DNA of 64,000 bases from Entoloma clypeatum (lineage: Eukaryota; Basidiomycota; Agaricomycetes; Agaricales; Entolomataceae): assembly GCA_963565915.1 (NCBI GenBank), contig OY751494.1, positions 2,480,001 through 2,544,000 on the forward strand. The letters run 5' to 3'. A model generated the notes under the pieces. It worked only from the letters and a program-made list of their open reading frames with translations, was not told the origin of the DNA and did no database searches. Both the position numbers and the translations under genes were made by a program. Below are positions 10,781 to 21,230 of this stretch, in pieces (position 1 is the stretch's first letter; every line of letters starts with the position of its first letter).

Positions 10781-13700
10781 ATGCGCTCTCACACAAAGAA
10801 CAGTGGACGGAACAGAGGGCATAAGGGGCAAGATGACGATTACTACTCAGGTGCACTCGGGGACGACATGCGTGCTGAAACTTACCCTCATATACAAGAG
10901 ATGTCGCATCGTGGCGAAGGCTATAGGCCGTCTTCGACGTCAACGCGGTCATCTTACGATACGAACAGAGAGGCATCGACCTCTCGAAACCAGCGCTCGG
11001 AGTCATGGCGTCGGAGGGACGTTGATGATGCTTATATCACCAACGACGGATATAATCATCTCAGCAGAGGCAGAGGAGACCATGACATTCTGGAGCCAAG
11101 AGATTCAGAGTGGTCAGGCAGGACTCGGGTGGAATACCGATACCCAAATTCCCGGAATGAGTGGTATGAGCACAACTATGTTTCTTCCTCGTACGCCGAA
11201 TCCTCTTCACGGAATAATCCCAGCGCTCTTCCTCGCGAAGGCAGAACCACATCATCATACGACCCTTGGATAACAGAGGAACTACCAGCGGAACATCGCC
11301 ATGGCTTGGGAATGGTAGACGATAGAAATGTGGACCGAGGGTCGCACGATTGGCGCCGTGAGCATCAACGAGACAAAGGAGGTCAAAAATTTCAAAGCGA
11401 CTCGGGATGGGATACACACCGGCGATCGAGAGTCTGGGATGTGCCTCCTGCTACAAGGAGAGATCAACCGCACAGCAATGACAATGTTGACCTAGCCGAC
11501 CGTTCTTGGGAACCCGCCCCGTCATGGCGTCCTTCAGGCCGTAGTGGTAATGACCACGGTCATCGAAACGGACAGCGGACCAGCAACACAGACCGGAGCT
11601 CGAACTCAACAAATTCGAAGGGTGGAAAACGAGTAATGCAGCACAACAAGGCTAAACGTGATTGGAGGACTGACGATGGTACTTTGAATAAGTATAAACT
11701 CGTTTTTTTTTAAATATTGGAAGGACACTAATTTCAACGATAGTTGGACAAGGAGAACGACTCACGATTCATCAGGCAGAATAGTGAAGTCATCTGACAG
11801 AACAATGAAGACACCTATAAGAAGAAAACATTATCGATCACACTCACGCTCTCGTTCACGTTCTCCCGCTGGCTCTTATTACTCGCGTCGCTCCTCTTGG
11901 GATCGTTCAAGGTCACATTCTGTCTCACCTCTACCAAAACGACGCCGACGAGAAGGTACACCCCCATTTGTCGCTCGAAGCCGTACACCGAGCGACCGTG
12001 GGCGTAAAGCCTGGGCCTCCCAGTCTCATGAAAGAGAATCGTCGGTGTCTCCAAAGCGTAGTCCTGCAAGTCACTTAGGTGGGACACCCAGTGACAGAGG
12101 GCGACCAGTCTGGTCTAGCCATTCTCTCCGCGACCGGGAATCATCGCTGTCCCCCAGAAGGAGTCCCGAGAGTGCCTCAGGCCGTCAGAGAAGTATTTCC
12201 TCAACGTCCAGCAGAAGTAGCAAAAGGAGCATGAGCAAGAGCCCCCCGCGTCGCGCTCGCGCAGTTCATCGCCTTCCTTCGACAGGCGTTATCGCATCGA
12301 CATCACCATCAACTCTACCACTCACGGGTCATCGGGAACCGGCCGGTCGGAGAAATGGAAAATACCACCAGTATCATGCCAACGTAAGAGGTGATTCATC
12401 ATTTATTTCCTAGGATCCTAACAAACAAGGTAGGGGCAGCGACGAAGGAACTTTCTCTCTGTACTTGGCTCTCTCCATGAACATTCCATGCCTCCACCTA
12501 GCCTCATCCCTGTGACGCACGGCACCCACCCTCTGTCTTCTCGGGACGATCTGCCGCCTCCTTCTATTCCTGATTATACCCTTGAAGAGCGGCCTCCTTC
12601 CGCCTTTTTAGATACTGCAAACCCTCCTGCTCGATTTACTCCAATCAAACAAGCAGGATTCAAACCCATTGCTCAAGCAAGTTCATCACTCAAGAGATTT
12701 TTTCCTAATGATGAAGATGATATGGACCTTGCATCAGACGACCATCAGATTATACTTGCCCCTCTTGCGGAAGACCCAACACAGTACCACTCTTCCCCAC
12801 CCGACAGACAAGTGACTCAACTCCTAGCCCCTAAAGACGAGCTTAGACGAGAGGGAGAGCACTCACCTTCCCCAGCGGCAAGAGAGGCGTGTCCTGCCAT
12901 CGACGTTCAGTCCTTGCCGATAAATGATACACAGCCTTCCAACTCGCCTTCCAAAGAGCCCATGCCTGAGCGCGAGAACCATGAGCTAGCATTGACGCCA
13001 TCATTGGGTCGAGGGGAGCTGTATACCATCGTTTCTCAAGTGGGGGAGGGAACTTTTGGCAAAGTGTACAAAGCACAGAACATGTTGACCAAAGTTCATG
13101 TTGCGCTCAAGCGAATACGTATGGAAGCCGAGAAAGATGGTTTTCCTGTTACGGCTATGCGAGAAATCAAGCTTCTTCAATCTCTCCAACATTCAAACAT
13201 TGTTCGGTTGTACGAGATGATGATTTCAAATGGTAGTCCCTTTTCTTCTAATAAAAACAACATCCTAATCATTTGACAGGCTCTATTTACATGGTCTTCG
13301 AATACATGGACCATGATTTGACAGGAATATTGTCCCAGACACAGTTTAATTTCACCGATGCTCATCTCAAGTCCCTCTGTCATCAAATGTTGGCTGGTTT
13401 GGCGTATCTGCACCATAAAGGTGTCATCCATCGCGACATCAAAGGCTCTAATATCCTGATCAATAATCGTGGGGAGCTCAAGTTAGCAGATTTCGGTCTA
13501 GCGCGATTTTACCAGAAAAGGCGACGCACGGATTATACCAACAGAGTCATTACTCTATGGTATCGACCACCAGAGCTCCTATTCGGAGCTACCATTTATG
13601 GTCCTGAGGTAGACATGTGGAGTGCAGGGTATGTTCGCATACTCAAGATGCTTGAAGCATTAACCAACGCCAACAATCAGATGTATCATGTTGGAACTCT

Positions 13701-14202
13701 TCACTAAAAAGCCAGTATTCCAAGGTAACGATGAAATTCACCAGCTTGATGTCGTTTACAAGATTATCGGTACTCCTACTCCTGAACGTTGGGCTGGGGT
13801 CATGGATCTTCCATGGTATGAACTTATAAAGCCGAAGGAGGTCATTCCTAACCATTTCCGGGAATTGTTTCGAAAGTAAGCTTGTCAACATCATGGCAGT
13901 TCTGTCGCCTTACGATGCCTGTCAGGTGGATGACGCCTGCAGCGCTGGACCTCGCGGAACAACTTTTGGCTTACAATCCATCACAGCGGGCAACAGCCAT
14001 CCAGGCTATGGATGCCCCATATTTTACGCAGGAACAACCAAAAGCCAGTTTACCAATCGGGTTGGTCAAATACACCTTTACTTCTTTTATTTCTCCTGAT
14101 CCCTAGTTGTGCAGGCTTGCAACCCTGGAAGGCGAGTGGCATGAGTTGGAAACGAAGCGAGAAAGAGCGAAGAAAAGGAGGAAAATTGAGAATGCTGTGT
14201 AA
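10781..14202 (+). CDS. CTK1: CTD kinase catalytic subunit, CDK12/Ctk1/Lsk1 type
   Basis: Cyclin-dependent kinase that phosphorylates Ser2 of the RNA polymerase II C-terminal repeats during elongation. The first ATG in frame is at 10781 ([11 protein letters not shown]). The N-terminal half is long and disordered, changing from Arg/Ser/Asp-rich to true RS dipeptide runs (about 11830-12250), as in CDK12. The kinase domain begins near 13020 with GEGTFGKV, then VALKRIR, a PSTAIRE-type helix reading [15 protein letters not shown] (near 13430), DFGLARFY and the T-loop [16 protein letters not shown]. The C-terminal tail [15 protein letters not shown] is typical of the Ctk1 group. Introns occur at about 11690-11740, 12390-12450, 13234-13278, 13629-13683, 13876-13925 and 14060-14115. 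The stop TAA is at 14200-14202, 59 bp from the CSN4 stop on the other strand. Confidence 0.87.
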
Positions 14203-14261
14203 TCGTGACCATAATCATCGAATCAAGAGGTGCGCGTTACAACTCCACCAACTATATAGGA

Positions 14262-15839
14262 TCAAGCGGCTGTTGGCCTAAGTTGAACCAGTCCTTTCTC
14301 CGTTAGATGTTGTACAATTGATTCCACCTGTCTCATAATGTCAGTCTGGTTTGGCCAGCAATGCAATTTCTGGCATACGTTTGCCGCCGTCAACCTGATT
14401 TGAGTATCCCATCGTTTTGTAAATGGAGCGCCAGTATCTTCAGCCTCTTCCACGTCTCCGAGCCCCCCAGCTTTACCTTGCGCATGATCTTCTTCACGAT
14501 TGCCCTCGAACCATATGAGTTTATCAACTTGATCGATCGACCCTCGCAAACGACCCTGCTCAATCATCTTCCGAGCCATATTCTCTGCTGCACCTGGTGT
14601 TAAATCGAGCAAAGCGCCTAGACCTCCAAAGGTAATATTATTGTATATTTTTGAGCTAGCAAGCAAGTTGTGTTCCATGACAGCGCGGTCGAGAACTGTC
14701 GATGGTCCTGTGCGGTTGCTTACTGCAGGTTCGTTATAATTTCCAGGACCGTCGTACTGGGCAGCAGAAGCAAGTCGATCATTAGAGGATATGGCTATTT
14801 TCGCAAGTTGGTGGGGTTTTAGGGTTCTCTCAAATTCCTTTACTTCAGCGGGTCGGAGTATATGATCAAGAAACATTTTGGAGAGAATGTTATAAGTCGG
14901 GAGATCGATAGTGCGCTCGTCACGGTACAGGGACGCAAGAACTCTGGATCGGTTGGGGCCAGCAGGCGCCAAGACAGCACAGGTCACTGCAGCAAGCCTA
15001 CAAATGACCTGATTAACCACGGAAGGAGCGAAGGGAGAGGGATACTGACAGCATGTGGCGCCGCTCATCCTCGTCAATTTCACCAACATAGCTCAACTCA
15101 TGGTACCGACTAGCGGCCTCCAAGAATTTACGTCCGTAGTCACTGATTCGGGCTTGACAAAGCTTGAATTGAAGGAGTGTCTCCCGATCGTGCGTTGAAT
15201 GGACAAGGAGCGCCGTACGATTGTAGTAGGTCTCAGCTTGGACAGAATCTTCGTCCTCGAGAAGAAGACGAACGATGCGAACGTAAACTCTGAGTTTTTC
15301 TGCATCGGCTATTGTCCTGACCGTGTCTGATTTAGTCCACACAGTTGAGGAAAAATACCCCTAAGGAACTGACCGTTGACCGGAATCGAGAGATATACCC
15401 ATCAGTACACGGGCAGCATCACTCCATTCCTCCTCTTCCTCCAAGAGATCGGCAAGTTGGAATCGCAAAGTGTTTATCTTTTGGGGCAAGTTAAACCGTA
15501 AACACCACTGACATGAGAGACATCAGACAAACGTACCTGTTCTTCATAACTCACGATCCGTGGCTGAACCGTGTTCAGAATATCCTGAACGACGCGTTTG
15601 CGTAAGTCGACGTTCTTGATTGCACCTTCACCAAGGACTTTGACGAGTTCCGATAAGACCTGTCTACCCACGACGAGACCAATGTTTTCCTGATTGACCA
15701 CGGTATCCACAAGGGTATGAAGATCGGCTACCACTGACACTGGATCTGGGAGAGCAATGATCTGTGGGATTAGGGAGATAAAAGCTGGGCCTTTATCTTT
15801 CTGGCCGAGCGCCGCGAATTGAGCAAGTTGGCTGTCCAT
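14262..15839 (-). CDS. CSN4: COP9 signalosome complex subunit 4
   Basis: CSN4 is a PCI-domain subunit of the COP9 signalosome, which removes NEDD8 from cullins. The start ATG at 15839 gives MDSQLAQFAALGQKDKG. The helical-repeat region contains VSYEEQV..LRFQLADLLEEEEEWSDAARVL and AETYYNRTALL. The PCI part contains YRDERTIDLPTYNILSKMFL, HNLLASSKIYNNITFGGLG and MIEQGRLRGSIDQVDKLIWF, all hallmarks of CSN4. The end QLRPTAA is followed by TGA at 14262-14264. At least three short introns (near 15010-15055, 15325-15380 and 15470-15540). It shares a 74-bp divergent promoter region with the YPxF repeat gene. Confidence 0.92.
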
Positions 15840-15913
15840 CGAGCAGAGTAAATCACGTGGAGGGTGATGATAGCGGCGCCTCAGGTCGCCATACGCTGTT
15901 CCTTGGTTCACTC
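15840..15913. promoter_or_regulatory. 74-bp divergent promoter region between CSN4 and the YPxF-repeat gene
   Basis: Only 74 bp separate the two predicted start codons, which point away from each other. Any promoter of both genes must lie here or inside their 5' coding sequence. It contains a CACGTG hexamer (aatcacgtgg, 15854-15859), a possible bHLH-type site. Regulation itself is not shown by sequence. Confidence 0.4.
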
Positions 15914-18900
15914 ATGTTTACATCCCCTCTGCCGAGATCTACCGGGACCCACTACCAGTTTCCGCGACCTCCTCTCAGTCCACCCGAAACCACTTCCGAT
16001 CAGAGGGGCCCTACCACTACTTTTATGTCTGGACCAGCTACGGTAGGCAGCCGGGAGTTGCGCCCTGAGCATCCCATTATCCATTCCGCGCCAGCCCCTG
16101 GGGCACCCTTTCGTAAGACCTCGTCTATTACCTACCACAATTCGAACCCTTGGGAACCTCAAAGGGCGGCGCAAAGAAATACAAAATCATTGATCATTGT
16201 CATTCCTCCCCCTACATTGATCCAGGAGCATGGCCAACTTGGACATACCCTATCCTCCGGACCCAGTCGCAGATTATCACACGGAATAATAATGCCACTT
16301 TTTTCCACCGTACGTCTGCCGAAGACAGAAGCTCATGTTTCATTCTTCCTGACCCTGCTCTACAGTTGTATGGCCAGTTGACTGCTATCGCCCGCGAATT
16401 CAATTTCCCCAGCACTGCAGGCTTGTCTCTATACCTTCATTATGCCGAGAACGGTATCACCATGACACCTCGAATTTCAGACGAGTCTTGGCCATTTCTC
16501 TGGAGCCATGTCTTCGAGGCACCTTTTCCTCGGGCATCTCCCATAAACGGAACATTAGAGTTTGACATAGACGTTCGCCAGGCTCGTTGGTATCCATCGT
16601 GGATATCGGCGTTCCACAAAGATTACATAGATCCTCATTCCACGATTTCCTCCACGACTTCATTGATGGGTCACTTGCGCGCGGAAAACAACTTGAATCA
16701 CCAACAGGACCAGACCAATCCTCATGACGATAATTACCTTGGACAATCGAACGTGGTCCCTGCCCCAATATCCCGCCATGTACCTCGAAAACTCTCCCTT
16801 GTTGACCGATATGATATTCGTTCCAGCTCCAGGCCCGCTTCTCGTTCTGCTTTGTCCCCTCCTGAACAACACCCTCAAGTATCATCACAGATTCTATCCC
16901 CGATCTTTCAAGAAGAAGAGCCTCAATCAGCAAGCCAGACACTGGACAGTAAAGTAGAGTCGTGGCGAGCTAGTGCTGTCCTCAAGCCGACGCCGGTGGC
17001 TGCAACCGGCCAGATCAGTTTAGAACCTGCTAATCTGCCAAACACGCTGTCCATCGATGATTCAATGCTCTTCACACCCGACACCGAGCTTCAGCTTTCT
17101 GATTTTCATTGGTCCATATCTTCCGTTGGCCCCAATGACCCTGACGACTCTGATCCTATTTTGTTAGCCCCTGGTGTGCTTCCTTCTCCAGATATAGCTC
17201 ACCGCATGTATGAAGATATCCCTCCAACGCCCTCAACTGCCACAAGCTGGGGTGTTCCCCTATCGTATCCTCCATCGCCTTTAGAGCTTTATCGGCCGCC
17301 TTCGATTGACGCAGGCCATAGACTCCTTCTGAGTAGGCCTGTCACACCTTCAATTGCCACCAGTTGGGGCCCTCCGTCTTGGCCTCCGTCTCCCGTCATA
17401 ATCGAGTACAGGCCGCCGTCTGTCGATCTAGGACAGCGCGCCCAAGATAGTCAACCTGTAACGCCTTCAACAGCTACATCTTGGGGAGCGCCACTGTCAT
17501 ACCCTCCTAGTCCGATCACACCAATTCTTGTCAATACCCCAGATATGGGACATCGTGCGCTGCATGATTCTGAAAACACAGCTACTTGGAAACATGTAGC
17601 GCGGAGGTATGAAGATTTCAATCAATGCACCACCACCACCACCACCACACCTTGGGTATTTTTATGGCCTTATCTTGGCTCTGTCAGGTTAGATGAGGGG
17701 TCATGCCAACTCTCTGTTATGCCTTGGGCCTTTTCATGGCCTTACTATGAATCTTCCTTGGAAGATCACAAGTCTCCTCAACCACCCCCCACCACCATGC
17801 CTTGGGCATTTTCATGGCCTTATCGCAATTCTACATGTGCGGAAACCGTTCGACCTACTTATATCCCCATTCCCTCGTCATATCCCCGTCTTGTCATCTG
17901 TGGGTTGTGTTTGCTTGACATATCTTCAAATCTCACCTCCGCCGTTCTCTAGATAGACCAGTCTATCCGTACTTCGATTTATATCCCGCTATTGCCCTCG
18001 AAGGGGGTGCTCCAGAGCATCTTCCATCTAAATCAGATACCGTTCAATGCACATCATCAGTCAAGGTGGATCTCCCAGCGAGGTATCCTAATTTCCGACT
18101 TTGTAAGTATTGATTTTACTCGACTATTGGTATTCACTGTGTCAGCAGATCCTACCACTTACCCCAACAACCTCCGTGATATTTATCCAGCGTTCGTACC
18201 CGATCTTTGTCCCTTGCCTTCCGCGCAATCTGATAATTCGGGCCCCTCGATCACTCATGCATGCATACAATATTATTCGAATTTCAACTTATGCAAGTTC
18301 ACTTATTTTCTTTCTTGAAATATAGACGTAACAACTCAACTAGATCCCCCCGCTGATCAACTATTCCCGACTTTGGGTGTTCGTAATATGGTGGCATTTT
18401 CTGGTGACCAAACGAACGAGGGCTTGACAGGCTATGCTCCGTATTATTCACGTAAGTCGGCCTCTTTTGAGTCTGTCAGGAGGGGATAAAAAGACTTCAT
18501 TCACCAGCTGTCAAGATTCTGGAGGAGTTTATTGGACGTTTAGATTTGGATCTGGGTAGGTCGCTCGCTACTTCTCATTATCAGTATTTACTTGGGTATT
18601 TAATTGGATCAGCTCCACCTTCGATAATGAGCAACACTTGCAAAAAGCCGTGGGATAATTCAACTAGGCTTTCGAAAGCCTACCCTGTGTTCGACTTATG
18701 TGGCTGAGCGTTCAAGCTTCAAGAGTCGTCGCATATTTCCGCTGACGCCTTGTAATTTACAGATCCCGTGATTTATCCCAACTTCGACATCTATCCTTGT
18801 ATTGCAGGTTCAGACCTTGATCATACCTGCCACTCTGGATATTCGAATTTTGCGCCACCTCGGAACAGGCATCCTGTTGTTCAAGATCAGACTTCGCCCA

Positions 18901-19973
18901 GTGGCCCGTCCGAACCAACTAATCTTGCTTCGAAGTCTTTGTCGATTCACATTAGGTCATATCCTGTCTTCGACCTCTGTATGCTCCTCACGCCTCTGTA
19001 TCACAAGCTACCTCATCCATGTCTTCATAGATTCAGCAGTTTACCCCTTCATTGAAGTATATCCTGATCGCCATCAAACCCAAGTGGAGGCATCGGCACC
19101 CTCCCATTTTGGCAGCCGTGAGTTCATCACTCCCAATATCACAATGCATGCCGTTTCATTACTGCGTAACCAGTGTCAGTCGGCCATTCTTCAACGAAGC
19201 TGAATAACAAACCACTATCGGTCAGAGTCCAGGCTCATTATCCTGTATTCGATCTATGTTGGTTTGCTCTCCAAGAAATATCTGTAGATTTGTTGATGGC
19301 TTTCTAGATCCATCTGTTTATCCACATTTCCAGATATGGCCAATAGGTGAACCTGGGATGGTGCCTCTCTCTAGTCTACAGACTATCAGAAAAAACGGAA
19401 GCAGATTGACTCATGCCGAGCTGCATGCAATGGTGATGGCTGAGAAGACCCTTCTCTCGCCTCCTGACTCTCATAGCTTATCTTCCGGTAATATCCCATC
19501 CGTTCCGGGAGTGACAACGCAAGCTACTCGTCCAGGGCATCTCATAAATGAACCTTTTCTGCGACCACACGTCGGAAAGCTCAGTATCTTGAACTGGCCA
19601 CCGTCCTCTCCCAATGCGGTTTTACGACGTACGTCGAGCGCCTTTGATTCGAGAATCGACCCCAAAAGTGATGGATCTGTGCGGGTGCCTTTATATGTGG
19701 AAGCGGATCAGGGGCGTCCTACCCTTGGCAGATCAGCTTCGATGAAGTCCAATGGTGACCCCACACTTTTGCCTCACCGGCCTGGTAAGAATAGGGACAG
19801 CTTGGTCTTGCAACGAATGCGAGCGTTGAACCTTGGTACGTCGTAAACCTATTTTATGCAGGGACATTGTAACATGTACCATAGCTCACGATGGTCGACT
19901 CCCTCCACCTCCCCTACCTGCTCCGCGGGTTCCTTTACCACCACAACCTCTGAATCGTTCGACATATCCATAG
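15914..19973 (+). CDS. Multi-exon repeat protein with YPxFxLYP motif pairs (basidiomycete hypothetical family)
   Basis: Spliced length is about 1154 residues in 12 exons, reconstructed by eye with every junction in phase. The start ATG is at 15914 (MFTSPLPRSTGTHYQF). Intron 1 (16310-16365) leads into a globular-looking segment, LYGQLTAIAREFNF..YLHYAENGITMTPR..WPFLWSHVFE, which I remember as common in unannotated agaricomycete proteins. Next come three approximately 40-residue TATSWG repeats and three PWxFxWPY repeats. From 17870 a run of short exons encodes Tyr/Pro/Phe motif pairs. Introns 2 to 11 are all phase 1: 17900-17952, 18103-18148, 18293-18343 (GC donor), 18452-18507, 18556-18612, 18700-18762, 18979-19030, 19118-19179, 19258-19307 and 19836-19884. 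The last exon is Pro-rich and ends NRSTYP, TAG 19971-19973. No signal peptide or membrane segment is obvious. Function is unknown. Confidence 0.75.
17221..17580 (+). repeat. Three tandem TATSWG-type protein repeats
   Basis: Within exon 2 of the YPxF gene three units of about 40 residues follow each other: PTPSTATSWGVPLSYPPSP..PPSIDAGHR, TPSIATSWGPPSWPPSP..PPSVDLGQR and TPSTATSWGAPLSYPPSP..TPDMGHR. The shared core is TPSxATSWGxPxxxPPSP and the unit ends in GHR or GQR. Codons differ between copies, so the repeats are not recent DNA duplications. Confidence 0.8.
17648..17823 (+). repeat. Three PW-[AV]-F-x-WPY motifs
   Basis: The sequence encodes PWVFLWPYLGS, PWAFSWPYYES and PWAFSWPYRNS, spaced by about 15 to 20 residues. 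A CAC microsatellite just before the first copy (about 17628-17648) encodes a Thr run. Confidence 0.75.
17870..19340 (+). repeat. Six YPxFxLY(P) motif pairs, each split by a phase-1 intron in the same Tyr codon
   Basis: Spliced motif pairs are YPRLVIY-RPVYPYFDLYP, YPNFRLY-PTTYPNNLRDIYP, YSNFNLY-PPADQLFPTLG, YPVFDLY-PVIYPNFDIYP, YPVFDLY-SAVYPFIEVYP and YPVFDLY-PSVYPHFQIWP. At each dash side the Tyr codon is divided as T|AT, with introns at 17900, 18103, 18293, 18700, 18979 and 19258. Spacers between pairs are variable and low in complexity. Confidence 0.75.
18293..18343 (+). other. GC-AG intron in the YPxF-repeat gene
   Basis: The donor reads T|GCAAGT and the acceptor CAACTAG|AT. It sits exactly where the other five motif pairs carry a GT-AG intron, and removing 51 nt restores TAT (Tyr) and the frame. 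GC-AG introns with a GCAAGT donor are an established minor class. Confidence 0.65.
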
Positions 19974-20099
19974 CACACACCAGGCTCGAGTCGTTAGGCG
20001 GGTGTTTTAACCAGGCTGGCAGGTACCGATATACATATCTGTCAAAGTTGCTATACGAGTATATGGAGCTTTGATGATGGAGAAATCCAACATTCCGCC

Positions 20100-21092
20100 T
20101 CAATCATCATCTCCTCCATATTCATAAGGAGGAGGTCCGTCACCATTCAACATATGACCTGACCCAGGCATAAGCTGGGAAGGTGAAGGTGAAGAGGGCT
20201 GAGAATTCGATGTTGATGTCGGCAATCCAGCTTGTCGAGCCATGGCAGTAGCATGAGCTGCCCGTCGCTCCCTTTCTCTTTCGTCGTTCAATGATTTCGA
20301 TTTCCTGTCATCCAGGAAGGCTAGTTTCACCTTGATACATGTTTTCTTCAGGAGCAATGATTTGATGGTTATCATCCGATCCTGACCTGATTCGCTATAG
20401 CCTGATTGACAGCCTTTTGATCAACTTTCGAACGGGCTTCACGCTCTGCCTTCTCATATTCAAGCTCGACGAACTCCTTGAGAATTGCGGCGCCAACTCG
20501 CAGGTCTTCCACTTTTTGCGGATTAAAGATATAGAATGGCTGGAAGTCCTTGACCTAATTTTAAAAGAAAGAAATGTATGGCGCGGGCATGCGACGAGGG
20601 TAAAAGGCACCTCAGGGCGAAAACCAAGCTGCAGATGGTCGGGTCCTGCGTTAGTGTTACAGGATAACCTCGAGAGAGATCTGCTGACTTCGATGGCATA
20701 CTCCAAAGCACCTTTCGGGACTACAAGATTGCGCTTTATAACTGTATTCGTAGGCTTGAATTGCTGATATTTGGGGTTTTCAGGCTCATTCAGCAGATTC
20801 TCGGCTATGGTCAACAAAGTCTGATAGTAGAAATCTAAGGATGTTCCAAAATCATTAGAGATATGGAGTGTACTTTGAGCGAGGCGATAGCCTGCTCCTT
20901 GGAGTTCGGCCGTAGGATGCCAGGGTCCACTAGACGACGGAACGTTTGTCGGCGTTCATGTTGTGCAGCGAGCTGTGTTGCAGATAGCTGTTGCGGGAGT
21001 TGACGGGTTCGACGTTCGGCGGCGGCGGCAGCGATAGCATTAGCATTAGCAGATGTACTAGGTGCGGGTAGCGGGCTTTGGGAATTGGACAT
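20100..21092 (-). CDS. PUB-domain protein (predicted Cdc48/p97-binding)
   Basis: The start ATG at 21092 gives MSNSQSPLPAPSTS, followed by an Ala-rich and then basic stretch (ERRTRQLPQQLSATQLAAQHERRQTF). The centre holds a PUB domain: LLTIAENLLNEPENPKYQQF, NTVIKRNLVVPKGALEYAIE, and after introns GFRPEVKDFQPFYIFNPQKV. PUB (PUG) domains bind the C-terminal tail of Cdc48/p97. The tail is a charged helix (LEYEKAEREARSKVDQKAVNQAIA) then a Ser/Pro-rich end PPPYEYGGDDD, stop TGA at 20100-20102. Introns lie near 20345-20395, 20553-20610, 20640-20690 and 20820-20885. It converges with the YPxF gene. The domain call is from remembered PUB sequences; cellular role is inferred from the family. Confidence 0.75.
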
Positions 21093-21230
21093 GATGAGTG
21101 GATTCGTTCACCACAAGAACTTTCGTATTTGTCAGCACAACCTTGACTCCATTATGAGAGTACAGTTCTGTCAAATTTCTAAGGAAGTCTTGCAACTATG
21201 CTCGTCGGTTGTCGATGCATGCCATGGCCA

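Noticed and set aside
10500..11273. Plus-strand open frame of 257 codons
   Set aside because: It is a shadow of the CTK1 N-terminal frame (from 10781) and its translation has no domain-like sequence.
17628..17649. CAC trinucleotide repeat
   Set aside because: A short microsatellite encoding a Thr run in the YPxF gene; common in fungal coding sequence.
18293..18325. A 33-nt version of the GC-AG intron ending at the first TATAG
   Set aside because: 33 nt is shorter than any other intron here. The acceptor at 18343 gives 51 nt and restores the Tyr-Pro of the repeat.
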